Below are positions 7,883 through 16,056 of a stretch of 30,368 nucleotides of DNA, piece by piece (position 1 is the first letter of the stretch; every line of letters begins with the position of its first letter). The notes under the pieces were generated by a model. The model was not told where the DNA came from, did no database searches, and worked only from the letters and a program-made list of their open reading frames with translations. Source of the stretch: Bacteroidales bacterium (GTDB taxonomy: Bacteria; Bacteroidota; Bacteroidia; Bacteroidales; UBA932). The stretch lies in contig JAFTYS010000042.1 of NCBI GenBank assembly GCA_017461285.1, positions 1-30,368 on the forward strand, written 5' to 3'. The translations under genes and the position numbers were made by a program.

Positions 7883-9199
7883 TTATGCATTACGGATTAT
7901 TTTTGCTCCGAGAGCGTTCAGGCGGATGTCGATGTCCTCGTAGCCTCGGTCGATCTGGTCTATGTTGCTGATCACGCTGGTTCCCTTGGCTGACATCGCG
8001 GCTATCAGTAGGGCGATGCCGGCACGGATGTCAGGAGAGGCCATCCTTCCAGCACGCAGCTGATAGCGATGGTCATGACCGACAACGACAGCCCTGTGCG
8101 GGTCGCAAAGAATTATCTGCGCTCCCATATCTATCAGTTTGTCGACAAAGAACAGTCGGCTCTCGAACATCTTCTGATGGATGAGGACGCTGCCCTTGCA
8201 CTGGGTCGCAGTGACGAGAATGACACTAAGAAGATCCGGAGAAAGGCCCGGCCACGGAGCATCCGCGATGTTCAGGATCGATCCGTCAAGGAATGAGTCT
8301 ATCACATAGCTTTCCTGTTCCGGCACGAAGATGTCGTCTCCCCTGCGCTCGAGGTTCACACCGAGCTTGCGGAAGACATCGGGAATCATCCCCAGCTGGT
8401 CATAGGCGACTTCCTTGATGGTGATCGAGCTGCGGTTCATTGCCGCAAGGGCGATGAAGGATCCGATCTCGATCATGTCCGGAAGTATGGTATGCTCAGT
8501 GCCTCCAAGGCGGTCCACTCCAGTGATTGTCAGAAGGTTCGATCCTATGCCTTTTATATCCGCGCCCATGCGCACGAGCATGCGGCAGAGCTGCTGGACA
8601 TATGGCTCGCAGGCCGCATTGTATATGGTCGTAACCCCTTTTGCGAGTACGGCAGCCATCACGATGTTCGCCGTACCGGTCACCGACGCCTCGTCCAGAA
8701 GCATGTACCTGCCTTCCAGGGTCCTGCCTTCAGGAACATGGAGATAAAAGGCCTTCCTGTCTGTGTCATATTCCTGGTCCGCACCCAGGTTCATGAATCC
8801 GAGGATATGGGTATCCACCCTGCGGCGGCCGATCTGGTCTCCGCCTGGCTTCGGGAAATAAGCACGGCCGAAACGCGCGAGAAGAGGACCGACGACCATC
8901 ACCGATCCGCGCAGCTTGGCACACTTCGACACGAAATCTGCACTTGTCACATAATCGGTATCTATCTCATCCGCCTTGAACGTATAGACTCCCTTCTCGT
9001 GACGGGTAACCTTAACCCCCATGCTCTCCAGAAGAAGGATAAGGTTCCTGACGTCAAGAATTTCCGGTATATTGGAAATCTTCACCTCATCATCCGTGAG
9101 GAGAACCGCGCTTATCACCTGAAGGGCCTCGTTCTTCGCGCCCTGTGGCCTTATCGTTCCGCTGAGCCTGTGCCCGCCTTCCACTGTAAATGAACTCAT
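7883..9199 (-). CDS. murA: UDP-N-acetylglucosamine 1-carboxyvinyltransferase MurA (Asp active-site variant)
   Basis: MurA transfers enolpyruvate from PEP to UDP-GlcNAc, the first committed step of peptidoglycan synthesis. The 438-residue product starts MSSFTVEGGHRLSG; the frame extends 35 codons upstream, but that part has no family similarity and overlaps the likely promoter. Lys22 in PQGAKNEAL and Arg97 in RGSV fit the conserved substrate-binding residues. At the position of the catalytic Cys (GGCxIG in E. coli) the sequence is PGGDQIGRRRVD, with Asp121. Cys-to-Asp MurA variants are known from other bacteria and do not react with fosfomycin. The gene is monocistronic by appearance, with its own promoter. 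Confidence 0.96.
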   Translation of the reverse strand: MSSFTVEGGHRLSGTIRPQGAKNEALQVISAVLLTDDEVKISNIPEILDVRNLILLLESMGVKVTRHEKGVYTFKADEIDTDYVTSADFVSKCAKLRGSVMVVGPLLARFGRAYFPKPGGDQIGRRRVDTHILGFMNLGADQEYDTDRKAFYLHVPEGRTLEGRYMLLDEASVTGTANIVMAAVLAKGVTTIYNAACEPYVQQLCRMLVRMGADIKGIGSNLLTITGVDRLGGTEHTILPDMIEIGSFIALAAMNRSSITIKEVAYDQLGMIPDVFRKLGVNLERRGDDIFVPEQESYVIDSFLDGSILNIADAPWPGLSPDLLSVILVTATQCKGSVLIHQKMFESRLFFVDKLIDMGAQIILCDPHRAVVVGHDHRYQLRAGRMASPDIRAGIALLIAAMSAKGTSVISNIDQIDRGYEDIDIRLNALGAKIIRNA

Positions 9200-9222
9200 A
9201 GTGTCTCTTGCTTTCTTACGGA

Positions 9223-9254
9223 CAAAGTTACTATTTCTTATCAATATCCCCAAG
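9223..9254 (-). promoter_or_regulatory. Promoter of murA
   Basis: On the minus strand, CTTG (9251-9254) and TAACTTTG (9223-9230) are separated by 20 bp. This fits the Bacteroidetes promoter TTTG-N19/21-TAnnTTTG with one mismatch in the -33 box. The expected transcript start is close to 9216, giving a leader of roughly 15-20 bases before the ATG at 9199. This supports the shorter murA start. Confidence 0.6.
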
Positions 9255-9260
9255 CTTGAG

Positions 9261-9307
9261 TGAATGGTTTCTGTCCCACCCGTCCATTTAAACCGTTCAA
9301 CCATTCA
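9261..9307. promoter_or_regulatory. Inverted/direct repeat cluster, possible operator
   Basis: TGAATGGTT (9261-9269) and AACCATTCA (9299-9307) form a perfect 9-bp inverted repeat with a 29-bp spacer. Directly before the right arm, AACCGTTCA (9291-9299) repeats it with one change and shares one base. The cluster lies in the 228-bp gap between murA and the divergent starch-binding lipoprotein gene, just upstream of the murA -33 box. I saw no strong promoter for the rightward gene. The nearest candidate is TACCTTTA at 9366-9373, one mismatch from the -7 consensus. Confidence 0.35.
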
Positions 9308-9427
9308 AATCCACCGGTCACTTCGTTATCAAGTAAATCAGATGAAAAGTGATGCAAAAAGTCCATACCTTTAACTACAAAGGAATTAAATATTGCTTGA
9401 TAACCATTTTAATTAATAAAGTAAACC

Positions 9428-11248
9428 ATGAAAAAGTATTTGAAATTTTTGATGCTTTTGCCTTTTGCTGCACTTCTCGCAGCATGTAATCTCGGTGATT
9501 CAGAACCGATAGGTAAATATGCATTCGAAACAGACAGCCAGAAGATTTTGATCGAGGCAAAACTCCCTTCAGGAGCATACGCAGAGGACGAAATCTACAT
9601 CTGCGGTCCTTTCAACGGCGCAGAGGAGGAGTCATATGTGGAGGATGCGAAATGGCGTCTCACCCAGTCTGCAATAAACATCAACATCTTCGGTGTTTAT
9701 CTGGACCCTGCGACATTTGTAGAGGGAACATCCCTTGCAGATGGTTTCTGGCTTTATTCAAAGAATTCAGGTCTGTCATTGACTACCAAGAAGGAACTTT
9801 CGACCTATACTTCATCTGCTGACCTCGGCCAGAGGACAAGCATCGTTGTCCCTCAGTGGGGCGAGCCTGTGAAGGACGTTGTCGAGACTCTTCCTGAACA
9901 CCCTGGCACCATCCGCGTATACGTTGACAACCAGGCAGGATGGGAAGCAATCGCTCTCTATCAGTGGGGTACAGAGAACAACCTCGGTGGCAGCTGGCCA
10001 GGAGCTCAGCCTACAGGCACAGAGACAATCTCAGGAGTTGAGTACACTTACTTCGAATACAAGACCGAAGACGTTGACGGAAAGGCTCAGAACCTCATCT
10101 TCAACAACAACGGCGGCGGCATTCAGACAGCAGACATTCCTCTCACATTCAGCGCTGACGTAGTAGACCACTTCTACAAAATCTTCAATGAAAAGGATTT
10201 TGAAGTGATCGACAACCCTATCAAGCCTATCGAGAAGCTCCCTGAGCATGAAGGCACTATCCGCGTTTACGCCGACAACCAGGCAGGATGGGAAGCAATC
10301 GCTCTCTATCAGTGGGGTGCAGAGAACGACCTCGGTGGCAGCTGGCCAGGAGCTCAGCCGACAGGCACAGAGACCATCGCAGGCGTTGAATACACATACT
10401 TTGAGTATGCTGTAGCTGACGTAGACGGAAAGGGCCAGAACCTTATCTTCAACAACAACGGCGGCGGCACACAGACTGCAGACATGCCACTCACATTCAG
10501 CGCTGACGTAGTAGACCACTTCTATGTAATCTTCAACGAGAAGGACTGCGAAGTGATCGAAGATCCGTTCAACCGCGTTCCTCCAGGAGGCGCAGGTGAC
10601 GAAGGCGGAGAAGAAGGTGGCGAAGAAGGTGGCGAAGAAGGTGGCGAAACACCTGCTGAACCCGTACCTGTATTCTTCTACGTTCAGGACAACACCGGTT
10701 GGGAAGTGACAAACCTCTATGCTTATGGCGACGCTCTTCCTGAACTCTTCGGAGGATGGCCAGGTGCAGCTCTCGACACTGAAGTGACATGCGGCGGCGT
10801 TGCATACAATGTAATAGAATCTACTGCTACTGCATACGACCTCGTTTACAACCCTATCGTAAACGGAAGCGGCGACCAGTATAACACTCCATCGGTAACT
10901 CTCGCAAAGTACAATTTCCTCGTAATCGGCGAGACTTCTGCAGAGCTCGGTACAGCACCGGCTGTAAAGGTATATGTTGATGACCAGACAGGTTGGGATG
11001 CGATCACAGTTTATTCATGGGGTGATGGCGAACCTTTCGGCGGATGGCCAGGCGGAACATATGCTACAGAGACTGTTGATGGAAAAGAGTACAAGGTATT
11101 CACTATTGCAGCAGATTTCTTCGGCGGTTCATGCAACCTGATCTTCAACAACAACGGAGGCGGCACTCAGCTTTCAGACTACAATGTAAGAGCTGACCGT
11201 GACTTCTTCCTCACAGTTACAGCTGAAGGTGTAACACCAATCGAATAA
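9428..11248 (+). CDS. Starch-binding lipoprotein with four CBM26-like modules (SusE/SusF counterpart)
   Basis: The 606-residue lipoprotein has a signal peptide ending LLAAC (Cys20). The acidic residues that follow (NLGDSE) fit export to the cell surface. An N-terminal domain (about 21-150) precedes four copies of a module beginning like RVYVDNQAGWEAIALYQWG and continuing through GGSWPGA and LIFNNNGGG. This pattern, with its conserved Trp and Tyr residues, is that of starch-binding module CBM26. Modules 1 and 2 (about 155-270 and 271-386) are nearly identical. A Gly/Glu-rich linker (393-408) precedes modules 3 and 4 (about 412-502 and 510-606). I see no catalytic domain, so it most likely holds alpha-glucan at the surface. 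The lipoprotein amylase gene follows after 4 bp. Confidence 0.88.
   Translation: MKKYLKFLMLLPFAALLAACNLGDSEPIGKYAFETDSQKILIEAKLPSGAYAEDEIYICGPFNGAEEESYVEDAKWRLTQSAININIFGVYLDPATFVEGTSLADGFWLYSKNSGLSLTTKKELSTYTSSADLGQRTSIVVPQWGEPVKDVVETLPEHPGTIRVYVDNQAGWEAIALYQWGTENNLGGSWPGAQPTGTETISGVEYTYFEYKTEDVDGKAQNLIFNNNGGGIQTADIPLTFSADVVDHFYKIFNEKDFEVIDNPIKPIEKLPEHEGTIRVYADNQAGWEAIALYQWGAENDLGGSWPGAQPTGTETIAGVEYTYFEYAVADVDGKGQNLIFNNNGGGTQTADMPLTFSADVVDHFYVIFNEKDCEVIEDPFNRVPPGGAGDEGGEEGGEEGGEEGGETPAEPVPVFFYVQDNTGWEVTNLYAYGDALPELFGGWPGAALDTEVTCGGVAYNVIESTATAYDLVYNPIVNGSGDQYNTPSVTLAKYNFLVIGETSAELGTAPAVKVYVDDQTGWDAITVYSWGDGEPFGGWPGGTYATETVDGKEYKVFTIAADFFGGSCNLIFNNNGGGTQLSDYNVRADRDFFLTVTAEGVTPIE
9890..10585 (+). 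repeat. Tandem 348-bp repeat encoding two CBM26 modules
   Basis: Two adjacent copies, 9890-10237 and 10238-10585, have a period of exactly 348 bp (116 codons). Long stretches are identical at the base level, for example from GACAACCAGGCAGGATGGGA onward. The similarity falls in the last part of copy 2, where it runs into the linker. This indicates a recent in-frame duplication or ongoing gene conversion. Confidence 0.85.
10604..10651 (+). repeat. Four 12-bp repeats encoding a Gly-Gly-Glu-Glu linker
   Basis: Four consecutive 12-mers (two of them identical GGTGGCGAAGAA, one with two changes, the last ending differently) encode GGEEGGEEGGEEGGET. They separate CBM26 modules 2 and 3. Copy number could vary in frame by slippage. 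Confidence 0.85.
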
Positions 11249-11252
11249 TCAG

Positions 11253-12593
11253 ATGAGATTGAACAGATTATACTTTTTTATCCTGACTGCGTTCATTTTG
11301 GGCGCAGTCAGTTGTTCTGATAAGGCCGGTGACGAGAACAAGCCGGTCAGGGACCCGAATGAGAAGCCGGATGCTTCCTACGTATTCTACGAAGCAAACC
11401 CACGAGTGTTCGCGACAAGCAACCAGCTCAACGCCATTTCGGCACGTCTGGACGACATCAAGGACCTCGGTGTGGATGTGATCTGGCTCATGCCTATCTG
11501 CGAGCAGGGACAGAAGAAGGCCATAGGCTCGCCATACTGCATCAAGGACTTCAAGAAGGTTCATCCTCAGTACGGAACCCTTGAGGACCTCAAGAGTCTT
11601 GTAAGCAAGGCGCACGGCCTCGGAATGAAGGTCATCATGGACTGGATCGCAAACCACACATCATGGGACAATCCATGGCTTGAGAACGCCGGCTGGCACA
11701 CTACAGACGGCAGCGGAAACGTGATTTCCCCTCCGGGCTTCAACTGGACGGACGTTGCGGACCTCAACTTCAACAGCAAAGAGATGCGCGCAGCGATGAA
11801 GGATGCCATGGGATACTGGGTTACAGAGGCCGGCATCGACGGATTCCGCTGCGACTATGCCGAGGGCGTTCCGCAGGACTTCTGGACTGATGCGCTTGCA
11901 TATCTCCGCACTCTCAACCAGAACATCATCCTCCTTGCAGAGGGAGACAAGAGCTGGCTTTACGAGGTTGGTTTCGACATTATGTATGCATGGAGCTTCC
12001 CTTCAGCTCTTGAGAAGGTATTCAAGGGCAATTCAGGCTCAGCAAGCATCTTCGATGCGTTCAGCAACGACATGAAGAACGTTCCGGAAGGAAAGTCCAG
12101 GATGAGATACATCATCAACCACGACACAGCTTCAGAGAACTCCCCTATATCTCTTTACGGCGGCGAAAGAGGAGCGATGGCTGCATTCGTGATGGCCACT
12201 ATGCTCGAAGGATGCCCTCTCATCTACAGTTCGCAGGAAATCGGATACAGCAAGTCTCTGTCCTTCTTCAACAACAATGTGATGAAGTGGGATTCAAACA
12301 AGGCTTATACTGACGAGTACATCAAGGTGATGGCTGCATTCAACAGCACAAGAGACGTCCGCGTAAAGGACCCTGTATTCGCCAATACAGGAAACATTGC
12401 CAAGATGACATACAAGAACTCGGTTGGAGACGTTCTCGTAGTGATGGTGAACACCAAGAACGAAGCCGCGACCGTAAGAGTTCCTCTCGACGTAGTCGGA
12501 AAGAAGGTTACAGACCTGATGACCGGAAACACGGTGACTCCGGAGGCAAGCATCGACATGGAGCCATACCAGTACCTCATCTACAGAAAATAA
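11253..12593 (+). CDS. GH13 alpha-amylase, surface lipoprotein (SusG-like role)
   Basis: The 446-residue protein has a lipoprotein signal ending GAVSC (Cys21), followed by SDKAGDE, an acidic stretch consistent with surface export. The GH13 barrel shows conserved region I DWIANHTS (129-136), nucleophile Asp201 in GFRCDYAEG, acid/base Glu230 in LLAEGD and the third carboxylate Asp291 in INHDTA. A short beta-domain follows, with no separate binding module. It lies 4 bp after the CBM26 lipoprotein gene, so binding and cutting functions are co-expressed. It is a clear paralogue of the lipoprotein amylase at 25991-27337. A strong terminator follows. Whether it cuts starch, glycogen or a branched glucan cannot be read from sequence. 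Confidence 0.93.
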   Translation: MRLNRLYFFILTAFILGAVSCSDKAGDENKPVRDPNEKPDASYVFYEANPRVFATSNQLNAISARLDDIKDLGVDVIWLMPICEQGQKKAIGSPYCIKDFKKVHPQYGTLEDLKSLVSKAHGLGMKVIMDWIANHTSWDNPWLENAGWHTTDGSGNVISPPGFNWTDVADLNFNSKEMRAAMKDAMGYWVTEAGIDGFRCDYAEGVPQDFWTDALAYLRTLNQNIILLAEGDKSWLYEVGFDIMYAWSFPSALEKVFKGNSGSASIFDAFSNDMKNVPEGKSRMRYIINHDTASENSPISLYGGERGAMAAFVMATMLEGCPLIYSSQEIGYSKSLSFFNNNVMKWDSNKAYTDEYIKVMAAFNSTRDVRVKDPVFANTGNIAKMTYKNSVGDVLVVMVNTKNEAATVRVPLDVVGKKVTDLMTGNTVTPEASIDMEPYQYLIYRK

Positions 12594-12620
12594 GGCGGTC
12601 AATCCGCATTGAAAAAGTAA

Positions 12621-12655
12621 TGTCGGCCGGGTTTCACAACCGGGCCGACATTTTT
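12621..12655 (+). terminator. Intrinsic terminator between the two convergent units
   Basis: TGTCGGCC at 12621 pairs with GGCCGACA ending at 12650. The stem continues for four more pairs past one G-G mismatch around a TCAC loop, and TTTTT follows. On the opposite strand the hairpin is followed by TTACTTTTTC, so it may also stop the long leftward operon, about 45 bp after its last stop codon. Confidence 0.88.
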
Positions 12656-12694
12656 ATAATGCAAATCTACTAACCAAAAAATGACGTGCATTAT
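12656..12694. repeat. 8-bp inverted repeat at the end of the leftward operon
   Basis: ATAATGCA (12656-12663) and TGCATTAT (12687-12694) are perfect inverted copies with a 23-base spacer, just downstream of the beta-helix gene stop. It is AT-rich and without an obvious U-tract, so its role is unclear. Confidence 0.3.
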
Positions 12695-12696
12695 AT

Positions 12697-14109
12697 TTAT
12701 CTCTGTATCCTCCTCTGTCCGGAGACTCTCGTCTTGATTTCTCCGTCCTGTTCAGGATATCTTTCATATTCTGCTTTTCCTCCTGGTATAAAAATGATGT
12801 CTCTGGTGAATTCCATCTGGAAATCGGCATCCTCAATGCCTGTGAGAAGCTTACCTCCGACATAGCAGTTGGTAAATACGACATTCTCCACAAATCTTGT
12901 AGGATGTCCCACAATGGTAAAAGGCTTGAACGCGTTCTCCCATGTGATGTTCTTCAGATAGACGCCTGAAATCGAGCCCATGAGGCCGTTTCCGTAACGT
13001 TCAGCCTCGGTCAGTATGATCTCCAGGTTCTTGTACTCGATCGCAGCTTCAACGCGTATATCTTCAAAGAAGATGTTCTTCACTTCTGATGCACCATCAC
13101 ATACAATGCTGAATGCAGCATGGCCACCGGTTCTACCGGAACCTCTTGCTGAGAGGATGTCGCAATTGGTAACCTTGATATTCTCCACAACTCCGCCGTT
13201 GAGTTCGAAGCCAAGAGTCACGCCGTCTGCATGATCCCAACCTACCATCGTGCTGTTGCGTATGGTTATGTCGCGCGAGCTAAGGTCGAACTTCTCCGGA
13301 TCTCCGTTTGACTTTATAGCGATACAGTCGTCTCTTGTACGGATAAAGCAGTCATTGATATCGAAACCCTTGCATGAAACCGGATTGATTCCGTCGAGGC
13401 CCCATACGCCTGTGTGGCTGAATATCTTGACATTGTTGTACGAAGTGTTGAAGCTGTTGGTGATGGTGTTTGCCCATCCTCGGGTATTGCGCATGTAGAT
13501 TCCGTCTACTACGAGGTTCTCGCAGTCGTTGAGTCTGGCGTTGCCCGTGAAGGAACCTCTACCGCAGATGGTCACATTCTTTGCAGTGCCGGTAAGACGG
13601 CCGTTTACGTTCGCACCTCCTGCTATATAGATGGTCTGGCCGTCGCGGACCTTGATTTCGCCTACATCATGGTTGCCGGGACCGTAATAGTCCACATCCT
13701 TATCCCGCTTCGAAGGGGTCTTTCCTTCAAGAGGGTTGGCGAATATCGCCAGATAAGGAAGATCGTTGACTCTGATATAGAGTTTCATAGGCCTGTCAAT
13801 GCTGACAGTAAGGGTCTTTCCGTCAGCCTGGCCCTTTATTCCATAGCTCTTGGGCTGGATGGAATAGCTCTCTATGTCCTCATTCACAGAAATGACGAAT
13901 GTCTGCTTTCCTTCAGCCGAGAAGTTGAGCGTATGAAGGTCCTCCATGCCGCCGGGACCTACAGCCTCCACCCATGCATCCTGACCGTTGACGGCAATGG
14001 AATAGATATCGCTCGTCCTCATGTCCGGAATTGCCGGGTACAGTACGGTCTGCGCCGCTGCCGCAATTGTCAGGCAGAGCAGAGACAGGATCATCATTAT
14101 CTTCTTCAT
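12697..14109 (-). CDS. Secreted right-handed beta-helix glycosidase, GH28/GH49 type
   Basis: The 470-residue protein has a signal peptide (cleavage near AAAAQ, residue 20) and no lipobox. An N-terminal beta-rich domain (to about residue 135) precedes a parallel beta-helix with repeated short strands. Candidate catalytic residues are Asp239 in GLDGIN and the pair Asp260-Asp261 in RTRDDCIAIKS. This Asp...Asp-Asp layout is shared by GH28 polygalacturonases and GH49 dextranases/isopullulanases (clan GH-N). The separate N-terminal domain and the alpha-glucan neighbours lean towards a GH49-like activity, but a GH28-like pectin or rhamnogalacturonan activity cannot be excluded. It is the last gene of the leftward operon, 4 bp after a GH13 gene. 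Confidence 0.8.
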   Translation of the reverse strand: MKKIMMILSLLCLTIAAAAQTVLYPAIPDMRTSDIYSIAVNGQDAWVEAVGPGGMEDLHTLNFSAEGKQTFVISVNEDIESYSIQPKSYGIKGQADGKTLTVSIDRPMKLYIRVNDLPYLAIFANPLEGKTPSKRDKDVDYYGPGNHDVGEIKVRDGQTIYIAGGANVNGRLTGTAKNVTICGRGSFTGNARLNDCENLVVDGIYMRNTRGWANTITNSFNTSYNNVKIFSHTGVWGLDGINPVSCKGFDINDCFIRTRDDCIAIKSNGDPEKFDLSSRDITIRNSTMVGWDHADGVTLGFELNGGVVENIKVTNCDILSARGSGRTGGHAAFSIVCDGASEVKNIFFEDIRVEAAIEYKNLEIILTEAERYGNGLMGSISGVYLKNITWENAFKPFTIVGHPTRFVENVVFTNCYVGGKLLTGIEDADFQMEFTRDIIFIPGGKAEYERYPEQDGEIKTRVSGQRRIQR

Positions 14110-14113
14110 GGCC

Positions 14114-16048
14114 TTATCTCTTGAATTCGACTACAAGCGCTGTCTGCGGTTCGACTGCGGTCTCGTCTGTGATGGTCACGGCTTCGCCTGTGATCACATC
14201 CTTGCCGTCCTTCAGGCCTTCAGCGATCTCGGCATATGTCGACCAAGGAACGTTTACAGGCTCCTGGGAAGCATTGACGAACACAAATACAGCGTCTGTA
14301 TCATTGTAACGGAAATAGCCGTAATTGTTGCCCCTTGAGATAAAGTGGAGGGTCTTTCCGCTATGGATGACCTCCTTGCCCTTTCTCCACTGGAAGAGGC
14401 GGCTTGTGTAGTCGAACAGGTCGGCTGCCTGACCCTTCTCCACTTTCTCGCCTGCGGTATTGACAGTCATTTCCTTTCTTCCTTCAGCAGTGAACCAGTC
14501 ACACTCATCTCCAGGCCATCCGCCAGGGAAATCGACCCTGAGTCCAGGGTGGCCCGAGCGAGGATCCTTCGAAACGAACATCATCTCGTCACCGGCAAAT
14601 ATCTGAGGTATTCCGCGCATCGTCGCCATCATTGCCATGGCGATCTTCTGCTTCGCTGCAGACTTGCCCACAACGTCGCCGATACGGTCCGTGTCATGGT
14701 TGCCAGGGAAGATGAGCATCTTGGAAAGATCATGGTAGATGAAGTCGTTTGCCAGGATGTCATATACCCTCGAAATGCTGCCTCCCCTTCCGCCTTGGCC
14801 TCTTCCTGCCTGTCCGGACAGTCCTGAACGGATGGCGTCATGCAGAGGGAAGTCCATGATAGAAGGAAGATGTGAATCAAAGCCGTCATTGTTCGCATTT
14901 CCGCCCTGCCAGTATGCCAGCTGAGGGATATTGCCGGTCCAGCACTCTCCTACTATGTTGAAGTTCGGATACTCGTTGACGATGGCTGCACACCAGTCTG
15001 CCATCGGCTGCTTCTCGTTATAAGGATATGTATCCACGCGGAAGCCGTCAAGGCCGGAGAACTCTATCCACCAGATGCCCCACTGCTGGAAATACTTCAG
15101 CATGTACGGGTTGTTGAGGTTCATGTCCGGCATGCCGCGTGAGAACCAGCCGCTCTCATGGTGGTTGAGGTCACGCTTCGATGCGTTCGGATCCATATGG
15201 GTCGAGAACTTGCCGTTGGTGCCTGTATATGAAGGGAACTGATGCACCCAGTCTTCAAAAGGAAGATCCTTCATCCACCAATGCTCGCTTCCGCAATGGT
15301 TCGTCACGATGTCCATGATTACCTTGATGCCCTTCTCATGCGCTTTCTGAACGTATTCCTTATAAAGGTCGTTGGTTCCGAAACGAGGGTCGATCTTATA
15401 ATAGTCAGACGCCGCATAGCCATGGTATGAGCCTCTTCTTGCATTATCTTCGAGGAAAGGAGTAGCCCAGATGGCTGTAGCACCGAGTTCGGCGATATAG
15501 TCAAGATGATCTATCACTCCCTGGATGTCGCCGCCGTGACGGCCTCCGAGCCTGGTCCTGTCGGCCTTCTCTGCAGTATCGTCAGTGGAGTCGTTCGAAG
15601 GATCTCCGTTGGCGAAACGGTCAGGCATGATGAGATAGATCATATCGGCGGCTGTGAAGCTCTCCCTTTCGGCAGAGCCAGCCGCACGCTCCTCGATCTG
15701 ATATGCGTACTTGAAAGACTGTCCGTCCTTTGTGAACACGATATAGTATGTTCCCGGAGCGGCATTGGCACTGACCTCCACGTCCGCAAACACATAGTTC
15801 GGGCTGTCGGCCTTATGGATCTGAGTCACCTTCACCCCTTTGCCGCCTTCTATGGTCACGTCATAGTCAGAGATGTTCTCTCCGTTTATGAGAAGCTGGA
15901 GAGGGGTCTTCATTCCGGTCCACCATGACAGAGGTTCCACATGAGAGACCTGGGCCTGGGTTGCATCAGCTGTCGCGGCAGGATCGAATTCCGGTCCTGC
16001 ACACGCAGCTGCAGCCAATACTATTATGGTATAAACCAACCGTTTCAT
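14114..16048 (-). CDS. GH13 neopullulanase/cyclomaltodextrinase-type enzyme, lipoprotein
   Basis: The 644-residue protein has a lipoprotein signal ending LAAAAC (Cys16). An N-terminal Ig-like domain of the cyclomaltodextrinase type (about 30-120) is followed by the GH13 barrel beginning FTAADMIYLIMPDRFANG. Catalytic residues are Asp339 (GFRVDTYPY), Glu368 (NIVGECW) and Asp452 (PGNHDTD). A C-terminal beta domain ends the protein. Such enzymes cleave alpha-1,4 links, and often alpha-1,6 links, in malto-oligosaccharides and pullulan. A Gly/Arg/Gln-rich loop SGQAGRGQGGRGGS (411-424) replaces an ordinary loop found in the two paralogues at 22096 and 23962. The gap to the GH31 gene is 8 bp. Cellular side (periplasmic or surface) is uncertain. 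Confidence 0.93.
   Translation of the reverse strand: MKRLVYTIIVLAAAACAGPEFDPAATADATQAQVSHVEPLSWWTGMKTPLQLLINGENISDYDVTIEGGKGVKVTQIHKADSPNYVFADVEVSANAAPGTYYIVFTKDGQSFKYAYQIEERAAGSAERESFTAADMIYLIMPDRFANGDPSNDSTDDTAEKADRTRLGGRHGGDIQGVIDHLDYIAELGATAIWATPFLEDNARRGSYHGYAASDYYKIDPRFGTNDLYKEYVQKAHEKGIKVIMDIVTNHCGSEHWWMKDLPFEDWVHQFPSYTGTNGKFSTHMDPNASKRDLNHHESGWFSRGMPDMNLNNPYMLKYFQQWGIWWIEFSGLDGFRVDTYPYNEKQPMADWCAAIVNEYPNFNIVGECWTGNIPQLAYWQGGNANNDGFDSHLPSIMDFPLHDAIRSGLSGQAGRGQGGRGGSISRVYDILANDFIYHDLSKMLIFPGNHDTDRIGDVVGKSAAKQKIAMAMMATMRGIPQIFAGDEMMFVSKDPRSGHPGLRVDFPGGWPGDECDWFTAEGRKEMTVNTAGEKVEKGQAADLFDYTSRLFQWRKGKEVIHSGKTLHFISRGNNYGYFRYNDTDAVFVFVNASQEPVNVPWSTYAEIAEGLKDGKDVITGEAVTITDETAVEPQTALVVEFKR
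14771..14818 (-). other. Gly/Arg/Gln-rich loop in the third neopullulanase-type GH13
   Basis: This segment encodes residues 411-426, between the barrel strand PSIMDF and the catalytic PGNHDTD. The paralogues at 22096 and 23962 have loops of similar length but ordinary, acidic composition at this place. Confidence 0.7.
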
Positions 16049-16056
16049 ATGCTTTC

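Noticed and set aside
9200..9304. Longer murA start 35 codons upstream
   Set aside because: The extra residues do not resemble MurA and the region contains a good promoter match (9223-9254), so the ATG at 9199 is preferred.
9890..10585. CRISPR array or mobile element suggested by the tandem repeat
   Set aside because: The repeat unit is 348 bp, in frame, and encodes a whole CBM26-like domain; there are no spacers, transposase or terminal repeats.
13414..14124. Open frame of 236 codons on the plus strand
   Set aside because: It is antisense to the beta-helix glycosidase gene and its signal peptide, with no signal or motif of its own.
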